Shown: piece after piece, positions 1-5,034 of the stretch
How positions within the stretch are numbered: position 1 is the first letter of the stretch
Layout: each line of letters begins with the position of its first letter
NCBI GenBank assembly: GCA_020348765.1
Contig: CP070753.1
Span: 500,019 to 505,052 of the forward strand
Direction of reading: 5' to 3'
Source: Burkholderiales bacterium
GTDB lineage: Bacteria; Pseudomonadota; Gammaproteobacteria; Burkholderiales; Burkholderiaceae_E
Length of the DNA stretch: 5,034 nucleotides
Position numbers and translations under genes: made by a program
The notes under the pieces: model-generated
What the model was told of the DNA's origin: nothing
The model's input: only the letters and a program-made list of their open reading frames with translations
The model's database searches: none

Positions 1-2
1 AG

Positions 3-1112
3 AGCGAGCTGCAGCACACCTGGGAACACTGCCTGGCGGTGGCCCACGAAGTGCAGAGCACGTTGCTGATGATCGGCATCCTGCCGACGATTCGCCAGTG
101 CGACCTGAACCTGGACCACATCTCGCCGCGCAACCGCTATTTCGCGCTCAACGAGCAGATCTTGCGGGCCCGGGGCGGGCGACCGCTGCGCGTGGACATC
201 GCCGGGCGCGAGCACCTGCGCCTCGAGCATCACGACGTGATGCTCGAGGCGGCGACCACGTCGTTCCAGCTGCACCTGCAGGCGCCGGCCGACCGGATCG
301 GCCGCTACTTCAATGCGTCGGCGCTCGTGTCGGCACCGCTGGTGGCCGCGAGTGCCAACTCTCCGTTTCTGTTCGGCAAGGACCTGTGGGACGAAACCCG
401 GATTCCGCTGTTCGAGCAGGCGGTCGACACCGGCGATGAGCCGCCCTTCGATCGCAAGCGGGTGACCTTCGGCCGGCGCTATGTCGAAGACCCGCTCGAG
501 CCGTTCGAGGAGAACCTCGCCTGCTACCCGGTGCTGCTGCCGCTCGAGTGCGACGACCCGACGTCCTTGCCGCACCTGCGCCTGCACAACGGCACGATCT
601 GGCGCTGGAACCGGATGCTGATCGGTTTCGACGAGGCGCGCCGGCCGCACCTGCGGGTCGAGCACCGTGTGCTGCCGGCCGGTCCCAGCGTCATCGACAT
701 GATCGCGAATGCGGCGGTCTACCTGGGCGCGGTGCACTTCCTCGCCTGCCTGCACCGTCCGCCCGAGCGCGATCTGCCGTTCGAAACCGCGCGTGCGAAC
801 TTCTACGCCGCCGCACGCGACGGACTCGGTGCCCGGCTCGAGTGGCTGGCCGGTGCGCACACCGATGCAGGTTCGCTGATGCTGGACGAAGTGCTGCCGA
901 TGGCGTCCGAGGGCCTGCGGCAGCTCGAAATCGATGCCGCTGACCGCGACCGCTACCTCGAAGTGGTCGCGGCGCGGGTGCGCAGCGGCCAGACCGGCGC
1001 CGCGTGGCAGCGGGCCCGGGCCGAGCGCAACGGGCGCGACCTGTTCGGCCTGGTGGCCGACTACCTCGAGCACCAGCGCAGCGGGATGCCGGTGCACGAG
1101 TGGGAGGTCTGA
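3..1112 (+). CDS. Glutamate-cysteine ligase (GCS2) family protein, 3' part only
   Basis: The reading frame is open from the first bases of the window to a TGA at 1110-1112, so the start lies upstream. The GTG at 39 sits in continuous family-like sequence and is not a credible start. The visible 369 residues look like the middle and C-terminal part of a GCS2-fold carboxylate-amine ligase: GILPT (residues 25-29 of the fragment), HHDVMLEAATTSFQ (76-89), SPFLFGKDLWDETR (120-133), LHNGTIWRWNR (194-204) and a RVEHRVLPAGPS segment (218-229). Family members condense the gamma-carboxyl of glutamate with an amine, typically cysteine, using ATP in the cytoplasm; the last segment resembles the family's conserved acidic strand. 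The substrate cannot be fixed from sequence: it may be the first enzyme of glutathione synthesis or a relative making another gamma-glutamyl compound. No signal peptide or membrane segment is visible. It converges on the minus-strand Mut7-C gene. Family assignment is fairly sure; the exact reaction is not. Confidence 0.8.
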   Translation, partial: SELQHTWEHCLAVAHEVQSTLLMIGILPTIRQCDLNLDHISPRNRYFALNEQILRARGGRPLRVDIAGREHLRLEHHDVMLEAATTSFQLHLQAPADRIGRYFNASALVSAPLVAASANSPFLFGKDLWDETRIPLFEQAVDTGDEPPFDRKRVTFGRRYVEDPLEPFEENLACYPVLLPLECDDPTSLPHLRLHNGTIWRWNRMLIGFDEARRPHLRVEHRVLPAGPSVIDMIANAAVYLGAVHFLACLHRPPERDLPFETARANFYAAARDGLGARLEWLAGAHTDAGSLMLDEVLPMASEGLRQLEIDAADRDRYLEVVAARVRSGQTGAAWQRARAERNGRDLFGLVADYLEHQRSGMPVHEWEV

Positions 1113-1160
1113 GTAACCGTGTCCGTCGTGAAGCGGTAGCGGGCCGCGCGGTGGTTCGCG

Positions 1161-1610
1161 CTAGCGACCGGCCCAGCCCGCCAGGCGCGCCCGCATGCGG
1201 CGGTAATGTGATCCGGGCCAGTAGACGCGGCCGCAGCTCGGACAGGCGCGCGCCTCGGCGACCGGGATGTCCGGCGGCACGCGCCGGTGCGCCTGCGCGG
1301 GCACCGGCGTGAGCTCGGCATTGTCGAGCAGGCAGCGGCTGAAGGGCCGATACAGCCAGTCGAGTTCGAGCGCCTGGCGCAGGAACGCGGCGGCCGCATC
1401 GAGGTCGCCATCGGGGACCTGCAGCGCGACATCTTCGCCGGCCTCGGGCGCCAGCAGCCTGTCGCGGGTCAGGAACAGCCGCCGCTGACGCCGCGCGACC
1501 GCGATCCAGTGCGTGTCCGGCGCGCCGCCGCGCGCGAGCACGGTGTCATGGCCGGCGGCGCGCAGATAGCGCGCCAGATCGCCGAGCATCTCGTCGCACA
1601 GGAACCGCAT
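1161..1610 (-). CDS. Mut7-C (PIN-like) RNase domain protein with C-terminal zinc ribbon
   Basis: This 149-residue protein has the layout of the Mut7-C family (formerly DUF82). A PIN-like N-terminal half begins with FLCDEMLGDLARYLR (residues 3-17) and carries the second acidic motif LTRD (47-50). A C-terminal ribbon ends in CPSCGRVYWPGSHYRRM (123-139). The family is named after the C-terminal domain of the Mut7 exonuclease and is predicted to be an RNase; its bacterial substrates are not established. The first metal knuckle reads CLLD (93-96) rather than CxxC. I chose the ATG at 1610-1608 because it places MRFLCDEML at the N-terminus, as expected for the family. An in-frame GTG at 1628 would add six residues, and neither start has a convincing Shine-Dalgarno sequence. 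It lies 63 bases downstream of the small dehydrogenase subunit on the same strand, so it may be read from the same transcript. The function seems unrelated to acyl-CoA oxidation. Confidence 0.85.
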   Translation of the reverse strand: MRFLCDEMLGDLARYLRAAGHDTVLARGGAPDTHWIAVARRQRRLFLTRDRLLAPEAGEDVALQVPDGDLDAAAAFLRQALELDWLYRPFSRCLLDNAELTPVPAQAHRRVPPDIPVAEARACPSCGRVYWPGSHYRRMRARLAGWAGR

Positions 1611-1673
1611 CGCCGAGACCGCTCGCACTGCGCGGCCGGGACGTTCCGCCGCTGCAGCCGAGTCGCCGCCGGC

Positions 1674-2807
1674 TCAATCCGTGGCCGCGAACCGCTCGAG
1701 GTGATGGTCCTGGTCGCCGAACAGCTGCGCGAGCACCGTCAGCCGCCGGAACAGGTGCGAGACCATCATCTCCTCGGCCATGCCCATGCCGCCGTGCAAC
1801 TGGATCGACTCCTGCGACACGTCTCGACAGGCGCGTGCGACCCGCAGCTTGGCTGCCGATACGACATGGGCGCGCGCAGCGGCGTCGGGCTCGGTGTCGA
1901 CCCGGGAGCAGGCCAGGCAGGCCATCGAATAGGCTTGCTCGAGCTCCATCGTCATGTCGACCATGCGGTGCTGCAGGGCCTGGAAGGTGCCGATCGGCAC
2001 GCCGAACTGCTTGCGGGTCTTCAGGTAGTCGAGTGTCGCCGCATTGGCCGCGCGGATCGCGCCGACCGCCTCGGCACAGCAGAGCGCGGTCGCGAAATCG
2101 TGCGCTTCCTCGATCGCTGGCAGCGCCGCGCCCTCGTCACCGAGCATCGCGTCTGCATCGACCTGCACGCCCGAGAGCTCGAGATCGGCCGCGCGCAAGC
2201 CGTCGACGGTCCGGTAGCCGCGCACGGTCACGCCCGGTGCGGCCGGATCGACGAGGAACAGGCTGATTGCCGTGCCGGCATCGCCGTCACCGGTCGACGC
2301 CGAGACCACGATCCGGTCCGCAACCGTGGCGCCGAGCACCACCGCCTTCTCGCCGTCGATGCGCCAGCGCCCGCCGTCGCGGCTCGCGCGGGTGCCGACC
2401 TGCGACAGGTCGTAGCGCGCGCCGGCCTCGCCGTGCGCGAGCGCGAGTCGCGCACGGCCCTCGGCCACGGCGCCCAGCCATTGCTCGCGCTGCGCCTGCG
2501 TGCCCAGGCGTGCAATCAGGCGTCCGGCCAGTGCCACGGTGGGGACGAACGGCTCCAGGATCAGGCACTCGCCGAACGCTTCCATGACCGGCATCAGGTC
2601 GGCCGCACCGCCGCCGAATCCGCCGGCATCCTCGGGAAGCGCCCGGCCCAGGATGCCCAGCTCGGCATAGGTGCTCCAGGCCTCGTCGCTGATGCCGGAC
2701 TCGGATTCGAGGATCGCGTTGCGCTGTTCGAAGCCGTAACGGTTGGTCAGATAGCGGCGCACCGAGTCGGCAAGCAGGCGCTGCTCTTCGGTCAGATTGA
2801 AGTCCAT
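1674..2807 (-). CDS. Acyl-CoA dehydrogenase, PimD-like small (beta) subunit
   Basis: This 377-residue acyl-CoA dehydrogenase-fold protein starts MDFNLTEEQRLLADSVRRYL and is close in length to PimD (about 380), the small subunit of pimeloyl-CoA dehydrogenase. It keeps the FAD-contact motifs of the C-terminal helical domain: TRKQFG (264-269) with FQALQHRMVDM after it, and QLHGGMGMAEE (336-346). The middle-domain motif usually written EPGAGSD is degenerate here (HGEAGARYD, 125-133). Neither usual catalytic-base position holds a glutamate: by my alignment they are Ala239 in HDFAT (helix G) and Phe363 in QLFGD (the YEGT position). It therefore probably completes the active site of the large subunit encoded just upstream rather than acting alone. 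The ATG is 10 bases after the large-subunit stop with a GAGGG site at good spacing. Substrate is unknown; dicarboxyl-CoA, branched acyl-CoA and steroid side-chain CoA esters are all possible for this group. Confidence 0.88.
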   Translation of the reverse strand: MDFNLTEEQRLLADSVRRYLTNRYGFEQRNAILESESGISDEAWSTYAELGILGRALPEDAGGFGGGAADLMPVMEAFGECLILEPFVPTVALAGRLIARLGTQAQREQWLGAVAEGRARLALAHGEAGARYDLSQVGTRASRDGGRWRIDGEKAVVLGATVADRIVVSASTGDGDAGTAISLFLVDPAAPGVTVRGYRTVDGLRAADLELSGVQVDADAMLGDEGAALPAIEEAHDFATALCCAEAVGAIRAANAATLDYLKTRKQFGVPIGTFQALQHRMVDMTMELEQAYSMACLACSRVDTEPDAAARAHVVSAAKLRVARACRDVSQESIQLHGGMGMAEEMMVSHLFRRLTVLAQLFGDQDHHLERFAATD

Positions 2808-2814
2808 CGATACG

Positions 2815-2819
2815 CCCTC
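2815..2819 (-). promoter_or_regulatory. Ribosome binding site of the small dehydrogenase subunit, overlapping the upstream stop
   Basis: On the minus strand the text reads TGAGGGCGTATCGATG. The GAGGG core uses the last two bases of the large-subunit stop codon and lies 7 bases before the small-subunit ATG. This arrangement fits translational coupling and equal production of the two subunits, and it supports the ATG at 2807 as the start. Confidence 0.7.
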
Positions 2820-4005
2820 ACAGTCCCAGGGTCATCTTGGCGATGATGTTGCGCTGGATCTCGTTCGATCCGGCATAGATCGAGGTCTTGCGGTAGTTGC
2901 AGTAGCGTGGCGCGAGCGAGGCGACGAAGCGGTCGAAGTGTGCGTCGAAGCCCTGATCGAGCGGGCGCATCGGCTGCGCCAGCGGCCCGGCGGCCTGCAT
3001 CATCAGCTCGGTCAGCATCTGCTGGATCTCGGTGCCCTTGATCTTCAGCATCGAGACCTCGGCCCCCGGTGCGTGGCCGCCGCGCAGCTGGTCGAGAAAG
3101 CGCATGTTGGTGATCTCGAGCGCCATCAGCTCGACCTCGACCTGCGTGACGCGGTCACGAAAGCGCGGATCGTCGATCAGCGGCCGGCCGGCCTTGAGCT
3201 GGCGGGCCGCGAACTCCTTGAGCGCGGCCAGCTCGCGCTTGGAGCCGCCGATGCGCCCGGTGTTCATCCGCTCGTGCCCGAGCAGGAACTTGGCGACGGT
3301 CCAGCCCTTGCCTTCCTCGTGCACCAGGTTCTCGATCGGCACGCGCACGTCCTCGAAGAACACTTCGTTCACCTCGTGGCCGCCGTCCATCAGCATCAGC
3401 GGGCGCACCGTGATGCCCGGCGTCTTCATGTCGATCAGCAGGAAGCTGATCCCTTCCTGCTTCTTCGCGGTGGTCGAGTCGGTGCGCACCAGGCAGAAGA
3501 TCCAGTCGGCATAGTGACCGAGCGTGGTCCAGGTCTTCTGGCCGTTGACCACGTAGTGATCGCCGTCGCGCACCGCGCGCGTCTTCAGCGAGGCCAGATC
3601 CGATCCCGCGCCCGGCTCGGAATAGCCCTGGCACCAGAAGTCGTCGCCGTTGTAGATGCGCGGCAGGAAGCGCTCCTTCTGCTGCTCGGTGCCGAATTTC
3701 TGCAGCACCGGCGCACACATCGACAGACCGAACGGCACCAGCGGTGGAGTGCCCGCCAGGCCGCACTCCTCTTCGAAGATGTAGCGCTGCACGGCATTCC
3801 AGCCGGTGCCGCCCCACTTCGGCTCCCAGGCCGGTGCGATCCAGCCCTGGGCGGCGAGAATCCCGTGCCAGCGGATCAGGTCGTCGCGCGAATACTGGCC
3901 GTAGCCGGCCGGGCGTTCGCGCAGTTCCTCGGGCAGGTTCTCGCGCAGCCAGTTGCGCACCTCGTCGCGGAACGCGAGTTCCTCGGCAGAGTAGTTCAGG
4001 TCCAC
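2818..4005 (-). CDS. Acyl-CoA dehydrogenase, PimC-like large (alpha) subunit
   Basis: This 395-residue FAD-dependent acyl-CoA dehydrogenase would oxidise an acyl-CoA to the 2,3-enoyl-CoA, passing electrons to electron-transfer flavoprotein in the cytoplasm. It resembles PimC (about 396 residues), the large subunit of pimeloyl-CoA dehydrogenase. Visible motifs are the substrate/FAD motif EPGAGSDLASLKT (130-142), the NGQKTWTT strand (154-161) and the C-terminal YAGSNEIQRNIIAK (377-390). The usual YEGT glutamate is replaced by Ala378. A glutamate in helix G, Glu245 in GHERMN, aligns with the alternative base used by isovaleryl-CoA dehydrogenase and heteromeric FadE enzymes. The RKQFG and LHGGxG motifs are absent and are supplied by the next gene. 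The start is the GTG at 4005-4003, preceded by a strong AAGGAGG site with 6 bases between; the upstream in-frame extension to 4143 is low-complexity spacer. Substrate is not determinable here. Confidence 0.9.
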   Translation of the reverse strand: MDLNYSAEELAFRDEVRNWLRENLPEELRERPAGYGQYSRDDLIRWHGILAAQGWIAPAWEPKWGGTGWNAVQRYIFEEECGLAGTPPLVPFGLSMCAPVLQKFGTEQQKERFLPRIYNGDDFWCQGYSEPGAGSDLASLKTRAVRDGDHYVVNGQKTWTTLGHYADWIFCLVRTDSTTAKKQEGISFLLIDMKTPGITVRPLMLMDGGHEVNEVFFEDVRVPIENLVHEEGKGWTVAKFLLGHERMNTGRIGGSKRELAALKEFAARQLKAGRPLIDDPRFRDRVTQVEVELMALEITNMRFLDQLRGGHAPGAEVSMLKIKGTEIQQMLTELMMQAAGPLAQPMRPLDQGFDAHFDRFVASLAPRYCNYRKTSIYAGSNEIQRNIIAKMTLGL

Positions 4006-4011
4006 GGGGTC

Positions 4012-4018
4012 CCTCCTT
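4012..4018 (-). promoter_or_regulatory. Strong Shine-Dalgarno site that fixes the large-subunit GTG start
   Basis: The minus strand reads AAGGAGG followed by GACCCC and then GTG at 4005-4003. The near-perfect match and the 6-base spacing identify this GTG as the start, although the frame stays open for 46 codons further upstream through the palindromic spacer. The protein then begins MDLNYSAEELAFRDEV, as expected for PimC-like proteins. Confidence 0.8.
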
Positions 4019-4030
4019 CCGAAGCCCCAG

Positions 4031-4036
4031 ATTTTA
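4031..4036 (-). promoter_or_regulatory. Possible -10 box for the dehydrogenase pair
   Basis: The minus strand holds TAAAAT, matching five of six bases of the sigma-70 -10 consensus, in the only AT-rich spot of an otherwise very G+C-rich spacer. Transcription from it would give a leader of roughly 15-20 bases ending at the GTG start, including the ribosome binding site. I see no acceptable -35 hexamer at 16-18 bases upstream (the region is GGTGGC-like), so an activator would be needed or the match is chance. Confidence 0.3.
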
Positions 4037-4037
4037 C

Positions 4038-4085
4038 CCGCGCCGGCGCGGTGGCCACCGCCCGGTTCGGGCGCCCTCGGGGCGC
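4038..4085. repeat. Chain of four overlapping perfect palindromes/hairpins
   Basis: Two perfect 14-base palindromes share four bases: CCGCGCCGGCGCGG at 4038-4051 and GCGGTGGCCACCGC at 4048-4061. Two perfect 6-base-pair hairpins follow: arms 4059-4064 and 4068-4073 around GTT, then arms 4071-4076 and 4080-4085 around TCG. Adjacent elements share bases, so neighbouring structures compete. The chain sits between the gor stop and the large dehydrogenase subunit, just upstream of TAAAAT on the minus strand. It may protect or end the gor transcript, or be an operator. There is no U-tract on the minus-strand side, so it is not a standard intrinsic terminator. Confidence 0.6.
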
Positions 4086-4110
4086 TTGCGGCCGCTTGCG
4101 GCCGCTTCCG
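4081..4110. repeat. Three tandem 10-base units in the gor-dehydrogenase spacer
   Basis: The units are GGCGCTTGCG, GCCGCTTGCG and GCCGCTTCCG, differing by one base each from the middle copy. Their junctions create two identical 8-base palindromes GCGGCCGC (4088-4095 and 4098-4105) exactly 10 bases, about one helical turn, apart. This is either simple slippage in G+C-rich DNA or a paired protein-binding site. Confidence 0.55.
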
Positions 4111-4144
4111 CGCGCCCTGCGATCCGGTTCGCGCGTGCCGCAAC

Positions 4145-5034
4145 CTAGCCGACGACGCGCGCTGCTTCGCGCATCAGCACGAACTCCTCGGCTGCGGTCG
4201 GGTGAACCGCGACCGTGCGATCGAAGTGCGCCTTGGTCGCGCCGGCGACCACGGCCACCGCCAGGCTCTGCACGATCTCCGGGGCATCGTCGCCCAGCAT
4301 GTGCACGCCGAGCACGCGATCGGACTCGTCGTCGACCAGCAGCTTCATGTAGATGCGCTGCTCGCCGCCGGCGAACGCGGTGCGCATCGGCCGAAACTCG
4401 GTTTCGTACACGCGGACACGGCATCGCTGCGCGGCCTCGTGTTCGGTCAGACCGACGGTGCCGATCGGCGGCGTCGAGAACACCGCGGTGGCGATGTTGT
4501 CATGATGGAACGGGCGCCGAGCGCCACCGAACTCGCTGTCGGCCATCGCGCGTGCCTCGGCGATCGCGACCGGGGTCAGATTGGCCCGGTTGGTGACGTC
4601 CCCGACCGCGAACACGTCCGGCACGCTGGTGGCGCTGAACTCGTCGACGCGAATCTCGCCGTGCGGGCCCGGCTCGATGCCGAGCCGGTCCAGGCCGATG
4701 TGATCGCTGTTCGGGTGACGTCCGGTGGCATTGACGACCAGCTCGCAGCCGATCTCGCTGCCATCGTCCAGCGTCACCGTGTAACCGTCTGCGCTGTGCC
4801 CGATCGCGGCCGGGTGCACCGCGCCGCGCATCGTGATGCCCTGCGCGGCCATCGCCCGGTGCACGCGTTGGCGCAGGTCCTCGTCGAAGCCGCGCAGCGG
4901 CGCGTCGCTGCGAAACACCAGCGTGACCTCGGCGCCCAGGCTGCGCAGGATGCAGGCGAACTCGACACCGATGTAGCCGGCGCCGATCAGCACCGCATGG
5001 CGCGGCAGGCGCTCGAGGTCGAGCACGCCGTCGG
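4145..5034 (-). CDS. gor: Glutathione-disulfide reductase, C-terminal two thirds (5' end outside the window)
   Basis: The frame is open to the window edge and ends at a TAG (4147-4145), giving 295 complete codons of a protein usually near 450 residues. It would reduce glutathione disulfide with NAD(P)H in the cytoplasm. Seen in order, numbering from the internal GTG at 5026: the dinucleotide-binding motif GAGYIGVEFA (15-24), the coenzyme phosphate region FRSDAPLRGFD (38-48), the FAD motif VFAVGDVT, a VFSTPPIGTVGLTE segment, and the interface motif HPTAAEE with the acid-base His275 and its partner Glu280. PLRGFD and the whole C-terminal run match Gor rather than lipoamide dehydrogenase or mercuric reductase. 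The FAD-binding N-terminus and redox-active cysteines lie beyond the edge and cannot be checked. The motif GAGYIG has Gly where NADPH-type enzymes usually have Ala, but both phosphate-binding arginines are kept. Confidence 0.92.
   Translation of the reverse strand, partial: DGVLDLERLPRHAVLIGAGYIGVEFACILRSLGAEVTLVFRSDAPLRGFDEDLRQRVHRAMAAQGITMRGAVHPAAIGHSADGYTVTLDDGSEIGCELVVNATGRHPNSDHIGLDRLGIEPGPHGEIRVDEFSATSVPDVFAVGDVTNRANLTPVAIAEARAMADSEFGGARRPFHHDNIATAVFSTPPIGTVGLTEHEAAQRCRVRVYETEFRPMRTAFAGGEQRIYMKLLVDDESDRVLGVHMLGDDAPEIVQSLAVAVVAGATKAHFDRTVAVHPTAAEEFVLMREAARVVG

Noticed and set aside
39..41. GTG at 39 as the true start of the GCS2-family gene
   Set aside because: The frame is open to the window edge with plausible family sequence before it, and the protein would lack the N-terminal part of the GCS2 fold. 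The gene is simply cut by the window.
1113..1160. Possible bidirectional terminator between the convergent ligase and Mut7-C genes
   Set aside because: Only a weak 5-bp stem (1146-1150 with 1157-1161) is present, with no T-tract on either strand. The evidence is too thin to call a terminator.
1611..1628. Alternative GTG start for the Mut7-C protein at 1628
   Set aside because: It adds six residues not expected in the family and has no better ribosome binding site than the ATG at 1610. It cannot be excluded but is less likely.
1287..2846. Open plus-strand frame of 519 codons running antisense to the Mut7-C and small dehydrogenase genes
   Set aside because: It lies opposite two genes with clear family motifs, its translation is rich in Arg, Ala, Gly and His without recognisable domains, and it has no ribosome binding site. 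Long antisense frames are expected in G+C-rich codon use.
4006..4143. N-terminal extension of the large dehydrogenase subunit to an in-frame ATG at 4143
   Set aside because: The 46 extra residues are spacer-encoded low-complexity sequence, while a strong AAGGAGG site sits just before the GTG at 4005, which gives the usual family N-terminus.
2797..4596. Open plus-strand frame of 599 codons antisense to the large dehydrogenase subunit and part of gor
   Set aside because: It crosses the non-coding palindromic spacer and turns into low-complexity Arg/Pro/Ser/Ala sequence. The opposite strand carries well-supported genes, so this is a mirror of their codon bias.
5024..5026. GTG at 5026 as a start for a short gor product
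   Set aside because: It lies inside the linker before the second nucleotide-binding motif. A protein starting there would lack the FAD-binding domain and redox cysteines, and the frame continues past the window edge.

Overview
This is a compact, G+C-rich stretch (by eye about two thirds G+C) with the coding style of a proteobacterium, most likely a gammaproteobacterium. That is a weak taxonomic call, based on base composition and on the kinds of glutathione reductase, heteromeric acyl-CoA dehydrogenase and GCS2-type ligase present. Five protein genes fill almost the whole window. The two outer genes are cut by the window edges. I see no tRNA, rRNA, CRISPR array, insertion sequence or phage gene.

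Layout, left to right. Positions 3-1112 (+) hold the 3' part of a glutamate-cysteine ligase (GCS2) family gene. It converges on a block of four genes read leftwards. In transcription order these are the 3' part of a glutathione reductase gene (5034-4145), the large subunit of a PimC-like acyl-CoA dehydrogenase (4005-2818), the small PimD-like subunit (2807-1674), and a short Mut7-C/PIN-like RNase-domain protein (1610-1161). The two dehydrogenase genes are 10 bases apart, and the ribosome binding site of the second overlaps the stop codon of the first, so they are almost certainly co-translated. A 139-base spacer packed with palindromes separates gor from the dehydrogenase pair and contains the only AT-rich hexamer that could be a -10 box for the pair. 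The two convergent genes at the left end are 48 bases apart, with no clear terminator between them.

How the genes work together. The dehydrogenase pair should form one FAD enzyme introducing a 2,3-double bond into an acyl-CoA, by analogy with pimeloyl-CoA dehydrogenase PimCD and the alpha2-beta2 FadE enzymes of steroid catabolism. Each subunit has kept a different half of the usual active-site motifs. Glutathione reductase keeps glutathione reduced in the cytoplasm. The GCS2-family protein may make gamma-glutamylcysteine or another gamma-glutamyl amide. Two possible thiol-metabolism genes therefore flank a beta-oxidation pair, but nothing in the sequence proves a functional link.

I did not find a clearly new biological system. 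The points most worth a second look are the split of catalytic motifs between the two dehydrogenase subunits, the mixed NADPH/NADH-type coenzyme signature of the glutathione reductase, the chain of overlapping palindromes between gor and the dehydrogenase pair, and the incomplete zinc knuckle in the Mut7-C protein.
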